The translations under genes were made by a program, and so were the position numbers. A stretch of 64,000 nucleotides of DNA from Streptomyces toxytricini (GTDB lineage Bacteria > Actinomycetota > Actinomycetes > Streptomycetales > Streptomycetaceae): positions 336,081 to 400,080 of the forward strand of contig NZ_BMTY01000002.1 in NCBI RefSeq assembly GCF_014649915.1, read 5' to 3'. Under the pieces are notes generated by a model that was not told where the DNA came from, did not search any database, and saw only the letters and a list, made by a program, of their open reading frames with translations. Shown one piece after another: positions 18,762 to 26,575 of the stretch (position 1 is its first letter; the number at the start of each line of letters is the position of its first letter).

Positions 18762-19112
18762 GTGCTGGAGATGACACGCGAGGAGTTCGAAGAGCTCGTC
18801 GCCGAGGCCCTGGACCGCATCCCGCCGGAGCTGACGCGGCTGATGGACAACGTGGCGGTGTTCGTCGAGGACGAGCCGCCGGCGGACGACCCGGAGCTGC
18901 TCGGCCTCTACGAGGGGACTCCGCTGACGGAGCGCGGCGAGTGGTACGCGGGCGTGCTGCCGGACCGGATCACCATCTACCGCAACCCGACCCTGCGGAT
19001 GTGCGAGGACCGGGAGGACGTGATCGCGGAGACGGAGATCACCGTGGTCCACGAGATCGCCCACCACTTCGGCATCGACGACGCCCGGCTGCACGCCCTG
19101 GGCTACGGGTGA
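18762..19112 (+). CDS. Zincin-like metallopeptidase (minimal HExxH protein)
   Basis: This protein of about 116 residues belongs to the small metallopeptidase family typified by the zinc motif HEIAHHFGID, here at residues 95-104. An acidic N-terminal helix starts TREEFEELVAEALDRIP. No signal peptide is present, so it is cytoplasmic. I chose GTG 18762, with GGAGGG 11 nt upstream; an ATG at 18771 is also in frame. The stop overlaps the GTG of crcB1, so protease and fluoride channels appear to be one transcript. The proteolytic substrate is unknown. Confidence 0.85.
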   Translation: MLEMTREEFEELVAEALDRIPPELTRLMDNVAVFVEDEPPADDPELLGLYEGTPLTERGEWYAGVLPDRITIYRNPTLRMCEDREDVIAETEITVVHEIAHHFGIDDARLHALGYG

Positions 19113-19618
19113 CCGGTCCGGCCGGGGGCGGCGCCCGCCCGGGAGACCCGGCCGACCCGGGCGGCCCCATCGATCCGGACGTCGACCTGCACGTGCCGGC
19201 GCAGCGGGCGGAGCCGCTGGGGCCCGTCATCGCGGCGGTCGCGGCCGGCGGCGCGCTCGGCGCGTCGGCCCGGTACGGGCTGGCGCTGCTGTGGCCGGCG
19301 GGTCCGGAGGGCTTCCCGTGGGCGGTGTTCTGGACGAACGCGGTCGGGAGTGCGCTGATCGGGGTGCTGATGGTGCTGGTCGCCGAGGGCGGGCGGACGC
19401 CGCCGCACCCGCTGCTGCGCCCGTTCGCCGGGACCGGTGTGCTCGGCGGGTTCACCACGTTCTCCGCGTACGCGGCGGACTTCACCCGGCTGTGGGCGGC
19501 GGGCGAGGCGGCGCGTGCGCTCGCGTACGCCGGGGGCACGCTCGCGGCGGCGCTCGGCGCGGTGTGGGCGGCGGCCTCGGTGGCGCGGCGCGCGGTGCGG
19601 CGCGGGGGCCGCGGGTGA
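19109..19618 (+). CDS. crcB1: Fluoride channel subunit CrcB (first copy)
   Basis: This 169-residue four-helix membrane protein belongs to the CrcB/Fluc fluoride exporters. Recognisable elements are GGALGASARYG near residue 50, NAVGSALIGVLM near residue 75, and GGFTTFSAYAAD near residue 115 (the Phe/Thr/Ser pore motif). An N-terminal extension of about 40 residues is Pro/Asp-rich. Actinobacterial Fluc channels commonly use two adjacent paralogues; the GTGA overlap with crcB2 fits a heteromeric, antiparallel channel. I see no fluoride riboswitch upstream, because the gene is internal to an operon. Confidence 0.92.
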   Translation: MTGPAGGGARPGDPADPGGPIDPDVDLHVPAQRAEPLGPVIAAVAAGGALGASARYGLALLWPAGPEGFPWAVFWTNAVGSALIGVLMVLVAEGGRTPPHPLLRPFAGTGVLGGFTTFSAYAADFTRLWAAGEAARALAYAGGTLAAALGAVWAAASVARRAVRRGGRG

Positions 19619-19989
19619 ACTGGCTGCTGGTGGTGGCGGGTGCGGCCGTCGGGGCGCCGCTGCGGTACCTCGCGGACCGGGCGGTGCAGGCGCGGCACGA
19701 CTCGGTGTTCCCGTGGGGGACGTTCGCGGTGAACGCGGCCGCCTGCCTGCTGCTGGGGCTGCTGACCGGGGCGGCGCTGGCGGGGGCGGCGTCCGCGCGG
19801 TGGCAGCTGCTGCTGGGGACGGGGCTGTGCGGGGCGCTGAGCACGTACTCGACGTTCTCGTACGAGACGCTGCGGCTGGCGGAGCGGGGGCGGTTCGAGG
19901 CGGCCGCGGCGAACGTGGCGGGCTCGGTGCTGGTCGGGTTCGGGGCGGTGGCGCTGGGGTTGCAGGCGGCGGACCGGCTCTGGGGCTGA
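19615..19989 (+). CDS. crcB2: Fluoride channel subunit CrcB (second copy)
   Basis: This 124-residue protein has four hydrophobic helices and the family motifs GAAVGAPLRYL near residue 10, WGTFAVNAAACLLLG near residue 37 and GALSTYSTFSYE near residue 75. It lacks the N-terminal extension of CrcB1. The GTG start overlaps the crcB1 stop by 4 bp. The two should assemble into a fluoride channel protecting enolase and pyrophosphatase. Confidence 0.92.
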   Translation: MNWLLVVAGAAVGAPLRYLADRAVQARHDSVFPWGTFAVNAAACLLLGLLTGAALAGAASARWQLLLGTGLCGALSTYSTFSYETLRLAERGRFEAAAANVAGSVLVGFGAVALGLQAADRLWG

Positions 19990-20121
19990 GGGCGGGGCCG
20001 GCGCCGGCGGCCGGCCGCCGTCCGCGGGTGTCCGTCCGGGGCGTGTCCCTTGCGGGGCAAAGGGAGTTGGGCACATCGACCCGCTCACCGCGGACTCTGA
20101 CCGCCTACCCGGAGGTGCACC

Positions 20122-20643
20122 GTGCGCCAGTTGTCCGCTTCCCTCCGCCTGGCCGTCACCGCGCTCGCGGTCGCGGCCACGGCGGGCTGCATGAGCGTCG
20201 GCGGGGACGTCGCGAAGCCGGGGCCGTCCGCCTCGCCGGGCCGCAAGCAGGCGGCCGACGCGGGCCGGGGCGCCGCGGCCGGGCGGGGTGCGGGGTCGCA
20301 CGAGGCGGGGCAGGGCGGCAGGGCCTCCGCGGGGGTCCAGGCGGGCAAACCCGGTGAGGACGGCAAGGCGTCCGGTGCGACGGGGGCTACGGCCAGTCCG
20401 GGTGCGCCGGCGGGGCGGCCGGGGGCGCCGTCGCCGTCGGCCGGGCCGGGGGGCGGCGCGGGAGGGCAGGGCCCGCAGGAGCCGCCCCCGGGCCACGGCG
20501 GGACCGGCGGAGGCTCCGGCGGTTCCGGCGGGACGAAGCCCACACCGCCGGCGCAGTCGCCGACCCCCGAGCCGCCTGTCACCCCCCCGGCCCCCACGCC
20601 CACTCCGCCGCAGCCCGAACCGACTCCCACGCCCACCGGCTGA
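20122..20643 (+). CDS. Proline/glycine-rich lipoprotein
   Basis: This 173-residue protein starts at GTG with GGAGG 6 nt upstream. The signal peptide RLAVTALAVAATAGC ends in a lipobox, with Cys near residue 24. The remainder is low complexity: Gly/Ala/Ser-rich, then a proline-rich C-terminus with repeated PTP motifs, typical of a wall-spanning stalk without a head domain. No function can be assigned. It is the last gene before the DEAD-box helicase promoter. Confidence 0.75.
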   Translation: MRQLSASLRLAVTALAVAATAGCMSVGGDVAKPGPSASPGRKQAADAGRGAAAGRGAGSHEAGQGGRASAGVQAGKPGEDGKASGATGATASPGAPAGRPGAPSPSAGPGGGAGGQGPQEPPPGHGGTGGGSGGSGGTKPTPPAQSPTPEPPVTPPAPTPTPPQPEPTPTPTG

Positions 20644-20707
20644 GGGGCCGCCGCGGCGGCCCCGCGGGCCGATCGCCACAGGTCAGGACGGATCGGACGG
20701 GACCGAC

Positions 20708-20888
20708 TTGCCAGACCCCCCAAGGGGTGCGTATGGTTATAGATCGTTTGATCCCATTGCCCGGCGCCGATCCGAAGCGCGCCGCGTGGCGCGTTTCTCC
20801 CTAGCCGTGGCGACCGCATTGAGGCGGTCGAATTGCGATTCACGGAGTTTGGGCGCGTGCCGAGACTCCGGAAGGTTTCGCATTTCGC
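20708..20888 (+). promoter_or_regulatory. DEAD-box helicase promoter and long 5' leader
   Basis: TTGCCA (20708-20713) and TATGGT (20732-20737) with an 18-bp spacer form a good vegetative-type promoter. Initiation near 20745 would leave a leader of about 145 nt. Such long structured leaders are usual for cold-inducible RNA helicases; here that is inference. Confidence 0.5.
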
Positions 20889-23207
20889 ATGTCCATTTCC
20901 AGTTCTGACCGTGCCGTCATGCCCGAGAACGACTCCCACGAGATCGTGGACGCCGTCGAGGCCCTCGTGGTGACGGAGGCCATGGAGGCCGCCGAGGCGG
21001 ACGAGATCATCGAGGCCCTCGAGGCCGACGTGGCGGGCGACCGCGACGCCGAGTCCGACGAGCCCGAGACCACCTTCGCCGACCTGGGCCTGCCCGAGGG
21101 CGTCGTCCGCAAGCTCGCCCAGAACGGCGTCACCGTCCCGTTCCCGATCCAGGCCGCGACCATCCCGGACGCCCTGGCCGGCAAGGACATCCTCGGCCGC
21201 GGCCGCACCGGCTCCGGCAAGACCCTCTCCTTCGGCCTGCCGACCCTGGCGCGCCTGGCGGGCGGCACCACCGACAAGAAGAAGCCCCGCGCGGTCATCC
21301 TCACCCCGACCCGCGAGCTCGCGATGCAGGTCGCGGACGCCCTCCAGCCCTACGGCGACGTACTCGGCCTGAAGATGAAGGTCGTCTGCGGCGGCACCAG
21401 CATGGGCAACCAGATCTACGCCCTGGAGCGCGGCGTCGACATCCTCGTCGCCACCCCGGGCCGCCTGCGCGACATCATCAACCGCGGCGCCTGCTCCCTG
21501 GAGGACGTCCAGGTCGCGGTCCTCGACGAGGCCGACCAGATGTCCGACCTGGGCTTCCTGCCCGAGGTCACCGAGCTCCTGGACCAGGTCCCGGCCGGCG
21601 GCCAGCGCATGCTGTTCTCCGCCACCATGGAGAACGAGATCTCCACCCTGGTCAAGCGCTACCTCACCGACCCGGTCAGCCACGAGGTCGACAGCGCCCA
21701 GGGCAACGTCACGACCATGTCGCACCACGTGCTCGTCGTGAAGCCGAAGGACAAGGCGCCCGTCACGGCCGCCATCGCCGCCCGCAAGGGCCGCACCATC
21801 ATCTTCGTCCGCACCCAGTTGGGCGCCGACCGCATCGCCGAGCAGCTCGTCGAGGCCGGCGTGAAGGCGGACGCGCTGCACGGCGGCATGACGCAGGGCG
21901 CCCGTACCCGCGTCCTCGCCGACTTCAAGGACGGCTACGTCAACGCCCTCGTCGCCACCGACGTCGCCGCCCGCGGCATCCACGTCGACGGCATCGACCT
22001 GGTCCTGAACGTGGACCCGGCCGGCGACCACAAGGACTACCTGCACCGCTCGGGCCGCACCGCCCGCGCCGGCAGGTCCGGCGTCGTCGTCTCCCTGGCC
22101 CTGCCGCACCAGCGCCGCCAGATCTTCCGCCTCATGGAGGACGCCGGCGTCGAGGCCTCGCGCCACATCGTCCAGGGCGCCGGAGCCTTCGACCCGGAGG
22201 TCGCCGAGATCACCGGCGCCCGCTCGCTGACCGAGGTCCAGGCCGACTCCGCGAACAACGCGGCCAAGCAGGCCGAGCGCGAGGTCGCCGAGCTGACCCG
22301 CCGCCTGGAGCAGATGACCCGCCGCGCCGCCGAGCTGCGCGAGGAGGCCGACCGCCTCGTCGCCCGTTCCGCCCGTGAGCGCGGCGAGGACCCGGACACC
22401 GCGATCGCCGAGACGGCCGAGGCCGCCCAGGCCGAGGTGGCCGCTCAGGTCGCCGCCGCCGCGGCGGCCGAGGAGCGCCGGGAGCGCACCGAGCGCCGCG
22501 ACGACCGCGGCGACCGGGGCGGCGACCGCGGCGACCGCGGCGGCTTCCGCCGTGACGACCGGGGTGACCGCGGGGGCGACCGCGGCGGTTTCCGCCGTGA
22601 CGACCGCCCGTCCTTCAACCGGGACGACCGCGGCGACCGCGGTGGCGACCGCGGCGGCTTCCGCCGTGACGACCGCCCGTCCTTCAACCGGGACGACCGC
22701 GGCGACCGCGGTGGCGACCGCGGCGGCTTCCGCCGGGACGACCGTGGCGACCGTGGCGGTTTCCGCCGTGACGACCGCCCGTCCTTCAACCGGGACGACC
22801 GCGGTGACCGCGGTGGCTTCCGCCGTGACGACCGGGGTGACCGTGGCGGTTTCCGCCGTGACGACCGCCCGTCCTTCAACCGGGACGACCGCGGTGACCG
22901 CGGTGGCGACCGCGGTGGCTTCCGCCGTGACGACCGGGGTGACCGTGGCGGCTTCCGCCGTGACGACCGCCCGTCCTTCAACCGGGACGACCGCGGCGAC
23001 CGCGGTGGCGACCGCGGCGGCTTCCGCCGTGACGACCGCGGTGACCGCCGCGACGACCGCGGCGGCTTCCGCCGGGACGACCGCCCCTCCGGCGGCTTCC
23101 GCTCCGGCGGCGGCGACCGCCCGTACGGCCGCCGCGACGACAACCGCCCGTCCGGCTCCTTCGGCGGCCGCCGCGACGACAAGCCGCGCTGGAAGCGCAA
23201 CGGCTGA
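20889..23207 (+). CDS. DEAD-box RNA helicase with repetitive Arg/Asp/Gly C-terminus
   Basis: This is a 772-residue cytoplasmic RNA helicase. After an acidic N-terminus come the Q motif (FADLGLPEGVVRKLAQNG), Walker A GRTGSGKT near residue 103, DEAD in LDEADQMSDLGF near residue 213, motif III SATME, and motif VI HRSGRTARAG. A Glu/Ala-rich coiled coil spans about residues 440-530. From about residue 535 the tail is almost wholly repeats of GDRGGFRRDDR and RPSFNRDDR, an RNA-binding, phase-separation-prone composition. GGAAG lies 14 nt before the chosen ATG. It resembles the CsdA/RhlE group used in ribosome assembly and cold growth. Confidence 0.93.
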   Translation: MSISSSDRAVMPENDSHEIVDAVEALVVTEAMEAAEADEIIEALEADVAGDRDAESDEPETTFADLGLPEGVVRKLAQNGVTVPFPIQAATIPDALAGKDILGRGRTGSGKTLSFGLPTLARLAGGTTDKKKPRAVILTPTRELAMQVADALQPYGDVLGLKMKVVCGGTSMGNQIYALERGVDILVATPGRLRDIINRGACSLEDVQVAVLDEADQMSDLGFLPEVTELLDQVPAGGQRMLFSATMENEISTLVKRYLTDPVSHEVDSAQGNVTTMSHHVLVVKPKDKAPVTAAIAARKGRTIIFVRTQLGADRIAEQLVEAGVKADALHGGMTQGARTRVLADFKDGYVNALVATDVAARGIHVDGIDLVLNVDPAGDHKDYLHRSGRTARAGRSGVVVSLALPHQRRQIFRLMEDAGVEASRHIVQGAGAFDPEVAEITGARSLTEVQADSANNAAKQAEREVAELTRRLEQMTRRAAELREEADRLVARSARERGEDPDTAIAETAEAAQAEVAAQVAAAAAAEERRERTERRDDRGDRGGDRGDRGGFRRDDRGDRGGDRGGFRRDDRPSFNRDDRGDRGGDRGGFRRDDRPSFNRDDRGDRGGDRGGFRRDDRGDRGGFRRDDRPSFNRDDRGDRGGFRRDDRGDRGGFRRDDRPSFNRDDRGDRGGDRGGFRRDDRGDRGGFRRDDRPSFNRDDRGDRGGDRGGFRRDDRGDRRDDRGGFRRDDRPSGGFRSGGGDRPYGRRDDNRPSGSFGGRRDDKPRWKRNG
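22500..23100 (+). repeat. Coding tandem repeats in the DEAD-box helicase tail
   Basis: About 600 bp consist of imperfect copies of an 11- to 26-codon block encoding GDRGGFRRDDR(PSFNRDDR). Near-identical DNA copies indicate recent expansion, so copy number probably varies between strains and may be collapsed in assemblies. Confidence 0.85.
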
Positions 23208-23228
23208 TCCCCGGCGCTGAGAACGCCC

Positions 23229-23264
23229 GACAGGCCCCCACGGCACCCGCCGCGGGGGCCTGTC
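23229..23264. terminator. Intrinsic terminator after the helicase
   Basis: An 11-bp stem (gacaggccccc 23229-23239 with gggggcctgtc 23254-23264) lies 22 bp after the helicase stop. Confidence 0.75.
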
Positions 23265-23387
23265 CGCGTTCCGGAACACGCCAAGAACCCTCCCGCGAGC
23301 GCTCCTTGCCGCATCCGACGGGGCCGGTCGGTCGATACCCGATCGGCTGACGGGCGCGGTCCGGCTATGCTCTGGGGTGGGCAGTGA

Positions 23388-23460
23388 GGGCCATTAGCTC
23401 AATTGGCAGAGCAGCGGACTTTTAATCCGTTGGTTGTCGGTTCGAGTCCGACATGGCCTA
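23388..23460 (+). tRNA. tRNA-Lys (TTT)
   Basis: The 73-nt cloverleaf has acceptor GGGCCAT/ATGGCCT, anticodon loop CTTTTAA (anticodon TTT) and T arm GTCGG/CCGAC. It lies at the left boundary of the accessory region. Confidence 0.95.
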
Positions 23461-23512
23461 CGGCCGGGGAGCGCCCCGCGCGGTTTCGACCGGGCGGGGC
23501 GCTCCCGTGTGT

Positions 23513-23692
23513 TCAGGACCAGCCCGGATCGCGCGGGGTGGGGACCGACCAGCCGGGCTCGGCGACCACGCGGTGGCCGGGATCCCCGGCCGGGGACTCC
23601 GGGGCGGAGGCCCGGCCGGTGCCGTTCACGCCGGCGACGGCGATCAGGGCGGCGGCGGTGGCGGTGACGAGGGTGGCGAGCGTGCGGCGCAT
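23513..23692 (-). CDS. Small secreted peptide with two (E/D)PGWS motifs
   Basis: This 59-residue ORF is preceded by AAGAGG 9 nt before the ATG. It begins with a clear signal peptide (TLATLVTATAAALIAVAGV) that may be cleaved near GRASA. That would release a peptide of about 30 residues containing EPGWS and, at the very C-terminus, DPGWS. It is divergent from a TrmB/LuxR-like regulator across 348 bp. I infer an exported signalling or regulatory peptide; the evidence is the signal peptide, the duplicated motif and the neighbour. No family is known to me with confidence. Confidence 0.6.
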   Translation of the reverse strand: MRRTLATLVTATAAALIAVAGVNGTGRASAPESPAGDPGHRVVAEPGWSVPTPRDPGWS

Positions 23693-24040
23693 GGTGTCGA
23701 TGCCTCTTATCGGACCGTGGGGATGAGGGCGGTTGGCCGGATCCTGCGCTCCGGCGTGCCGCCATCGTGCCGAGCGGACGGGCCGCTGTCGCCGGTTCGG
23801 CGGTGGCACAAAGCGCTCTGACACATCCCTGCCAACGGCCCCCACCGCTCCCGCCGCGCCGATGGGTGACGGTATGTCCGGCGGTGCTGTCCGCGTGATG
23901 GACGGTGTTTGTGCGGGCCGTGGCCGGTATGGACAATCCTGGGTGCAAGATCGGCCCTCGGAGGGCCGCGCATCCTGCCGCCAGCGTTGTCGGTGCAACA
24001 GCCGTGCTGCCGCTCCGAACCGCGAGCTGGGGGGCTCCCT
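23693..24040. promoter_or_regulatory. Divergent intergenic region, peptide / regulator
   Basis: This 348-bp region should contain the promoters of both the leftward peptide gene and the rightward regulator. I see no strong -35/-10 pair and no long palindrome. An AGCTGGGGGG ribosome site precedes the TTG start of the regulator. Confidence 0.4.
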
Positions 24041-25024
24041 TTGTTGGTTTCTCTCGGGCTGACCGAGCGCTCGGACGCGCTCTACCGGCTCATCCTCAAA
24101 CGGCCGGATCTCGCCGTCGCCGCCGCGGCCGCCGAGCTGGGACGGCCGGAGGGCGACGTACGCGGCGACCTGGAGGAGTTGACCCGGCTGTCGCTGCTGG
24201 CGCCCTCCTGGCGCAGTGACGGACGGCTGCGCGTGGTCAACCCGAAGGCGGCCCTGGACTCGCTGCTCGCGCACCAGCAGGCGGAGATCGCCCAGCGGCA
24301 CCGGGCGCTCGCCGAGAGCCAGGCCGCGGCGAGCGCGCTGCTGTCGCAGTACGCCGAACTGCACCCGGCGCCGCCCGCGCACGAGGCGGAGCGGTTCCTC
24401 GGAGTCGAGGCCGTGCGGGCCAAGCTGAGCGAGCTGTCGTCCCGCACCCGCCGCGAGTCGATCAGCTTCCACCCCGGGGGGCCCGTCCCCGCGGCCCAGT
24501 TCAGGGCCAGCGAGCCGATCACCGAGGAGCTCATCGAACGCGGGGTGAAGATCCGCACCGTCTACCAGGACGCGATCCGCAACGACCCGGCCAGCCTGGA
24601 GCACGCGCGCTGGCTGACCGAACGGGGCGGCGAGGTGCGGACGGTGCCGTCGCTGCCGATGCGGATGGTCATCGCCGACCGGGAGTTCGCCCTGCTCCCG
24701 ATCGACCCCGCGGACAGTGCGCTGGGCGCGGTGCTGCTGCGGGAGCCGGGTGCCGTCGCCGCGTTCTGCGCCCTGTTCGACTCGGTGTGGGAGACGGCGC
24801 TGCCGTTCGGGGAGCCGCCGCGGCGGAGCCTGGACGACCCGGGCTCGCAGCCGCGGGAGCTGCTGCGGCTGCTGGCGCAGGGCTACACCGACGAGGCCGC
24901 CGCCCGCCGGCTGGGGATCTCCCTGCGCAGCGAGCGGCGGCTGATCTCCGAGTTGATGGAGAGGCTGGACGCGCACAGCCGGTTCCAGCTGGGGCAGCGG
25001 GCCGTCGAGCAGGGTCTGCTCTGA
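24041..25024 (+). CDS. TrmB-like / LuxR-type transcriptional regulator
   Basis: This protein of about 327 residues begins at TTG (24041 or 24044), after a GGGGGG site. The N-terminal winged helix (SLGLTERSDALYRLILKRP to LEELTRLSLL) resembles TrmB regulators. The middle (about residues 120-250) is the TrmB effector or PLD-like region, with KLSELSSRTRRES and ERGVKIRTVYQDA. The C-terminus is a LuxR-type HTH (LLRLLAQGYTDEAAARRLGI). Such orphan regulators are common in Streptomyces. Its likely partner or target is the divergent secreted-peptide gene; the adjacent biosynthetic operon is another possible target. Confidence 0.8.
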   Translation: MLVSLGLTERSDALYRLILKRPDLAVAAAAAELGRPEGDVRGDLEELTRLSLLAPSWRSDGRLRVVNPKAALDSLLAHQQAEIAQRHRALAESQAAASALLSQYAELHPAPPAHEAERFLGVEAVRAKLSELSSRTRRESISFHPGGPVPAAQFRASEPITEELIERGVKIRTVYQDAIRNDPASLEHARWLTERGGEVRTVPSLPMRMVIADREFALLPIDPADSALGAVLLREPGAVAAFCALFDSVWETALPFGEPPRRSLDDPGSQPRELLRLLAQGYTDEAAARRLGISLRSERRLISELMERLDAHSRFQLGQRAVEQGLL

Positions 25025-25046
25025 CGTCCGGCCCGCGCCGGCCCCG

Positions 25047-25544
25047 TCAGCAGCCGCAGGCGGCGCCTTCGGCGGCGGGGGCGGTCAGCGGGTCGGGGGC
25101 GGAGCGGCGCAGCCCGGCGGAGTCCTCGACGGGGAAGCCCTCGCGGGACCAGTACTCGTAGCCGCCGAGCATCTCCTTGACCCGGTAGCCGGCGGTGGCG
25201 AAGGCGTGGGCGGCGCGCGTCGCGCCGTTGCAGCCGGGACCCCAGCAGTAGGTGACGACGGTGCTGCCGGGCGGTACGGCCTCGGCGGCGCGGGCCGGGA
25301 TCTCGTCGGTGGGCAGGTGCACGGCGCCCGGGATGCGGCCCTGGGCCCAGGCTTCGGCGCTGCGGCTGTCGACGAGGACGAAGCCGGGGGCGCCGGACTC
25401 GATGTCGGCGTGGACGTCGGCGACGTCGGCCTCGAAGGTGAAGCGGCGGTGGAAGTGGGCGGCGGCGGCCGCCGGGTCGGCGGGCGGTACGCGCAGCACC
25501 TTGGAGGCAGTGGCGGCGGGGGCGGTCTGCGGGACGGTGGTCAT
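25047..25544 (-). CDS. Rhodanese-like sulfurtransferase
   Basis: This 165-residue protein has one rhodanese domain. FVLVDSRSAEAWAQGRIPGA is the N-terminal CH2A-like motif and TYCWGPGCNG near residue 101 is the active-site loop, with Cys as persulfide carrier. The longer loop with a second Cys (CWGPGC) and the terminal ACGC are unusual. The stop is the 3' end of the 12-gene leftward run, and the start overlaps the permease stop by 4 bp. It could supply sulfur or detoxify for the cluster, or be an old neighbour co-transcribed with it. Confidence 0.85.
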   Translation of the reverse strand: MTTVPQTAPAATASKVLRVPPADPAAAAAHFHRRFTFEADVADVHADIESGAPGFVLVDSRSAEAWAQGRIPGAVHLPTDEIPARAAEAVPPGSTVVTYCWGPGCNGATRAAHAFATAGYRVKEMLGGYEYWSREGFPVEDSAGLRRSAPDPLTAPAAEGAACGC

Positions 25545-26575
25545 GCGGTGTGCTCCTTGGGACGGGGGCGGCGCAGGGCCGCCACGGCGATGAGGCAGTA
25601 CAGGGCCGCGGTGGCGGTACCGGGGCCGGCGAGCAGGACGGCGGCGGGCCGGTGGGCGGCCGCGCCGGCGGCGAGGAAGGCGAGGGCGAGGGCGGCGCCG
25701 GAGAGGACGCCGCCGCGGCGGGAGCGGCCGCCGCCGAGTTCGGTCCAACGGGCCGCGGCAGCCTGGAGGTTGGTCCGGCAGTACGACCAGCACAGCGCGG
25801 CCGCGGCCGCACCGAGGACGGCCGCCGCAGCCGGATGCGGCGGCGGGGCGGACGGGTCGTGGGGGGCGGCCAGTACGGCGTACAGGGCTCCGGCGGCGGC
25901 CAGGCCGAGCAGGGCGCCGGCCAGCACGCGGGGCCGGGCCGCGGACGGCACGGTCCCTTCGAGCCCGACCCAGCCGAACAGCAGCGGCACCGCCGCCGCG
26001 GCGGCCCACCATCCGGTGGCGCCGGAGCCGGGGAACGGCCCGCCGAAGCCCCACCAGGCGGCGGCCACCGCTGCCACTGCGGCGAGCCGCAGCCGCCGGG
26101 CGGCGGGCGAGGGGCCCTGCGGGCCGAGCCAGGCGCGGCAGGCGGCGGCGGCCAGCACGGCGGCGGCGACCACGTGGGCCCGCCAGCCGGAGTCGCCGCC
26201 CGGGGCGAGCGCGGCCGCGGCGTAGCCGCCCGCCGCGAGGGCGACGGCCGCCTGGCCGGTGGCGAAGCCGCCGAAGTACAGCGCGGTGGCCGCGCGGGCC
26301 GCGCGCGGGCCGAGCCGGTCCCGTACGAAGGCCACCGGCCCGCGGCGGTCCGTGCCGCCCGCGGCGGCTACGAGCAGGCACCAGCAGGCGAGCGCGGCGG
26401 CCACCGCCGCCACGACCCGGGCGGGCACCGGCCCGAGTACCCCCGGCAGCACCAGCAGCCCGGCCCCCAGCACCCCGAGCAGCGTCCGCCGCGCCCCTTC
26501 CGCCGGCCCGCCCGCGGCGGCCCGCGGCCCGCGCGGTCCGGCGGGGGCGGGCGCGGACACGGGGGAGGCGGTCAC
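25541..26575 (-). CDS. Predicted amino-acid permease (APC-like membrane protein)
   Basis: This 344-residue, very Ala-rich integral membrane protein has about ten hydrophobic segments. TLLGVLGAGLLVLPG at the first helix resembles the glycine-rich first unwound helix of APC-family amino acid transporters. The GTG start overlaps the MetRS-like stop (GTGA) and its own stop overlaps the rhodanese start. It is shorter than typical 450-residue permeases, so the assignment is tentative. In context it may import an amino acid precursor or export or retrieve the product. Confidence 0.6.
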   Translation of the reverse strand: MTASPVSAPAPAGPRGPRAAAGGPAEGARRTLLGVLGAGLLVLPGVLGPVPARVVAAVAAALACWCLLVAAAGGTDRRGPVAFVRDRLGPRAARAATALYFGGFATGQAAVALAAGGYAAAALAPGGDSGWRAHVVAAAVLAAAACRAWLGPQGPSPAARRLRLAAVAAVAAAWWGFGGPFPGSGATGWWAAAAAVPLLFGWVGLEGTVPSAARPRVLAGALLGLAAAGALYAVLAAPHDPSAPPPHPAAAAVLGAAAAALCWSYCRTNLQAAAARWTELGGGRSRRGGVLSGAALALAFLAAGAAAHRPAAVLLAGPGTATAALYCLIAVAALRRPRPKEHTA

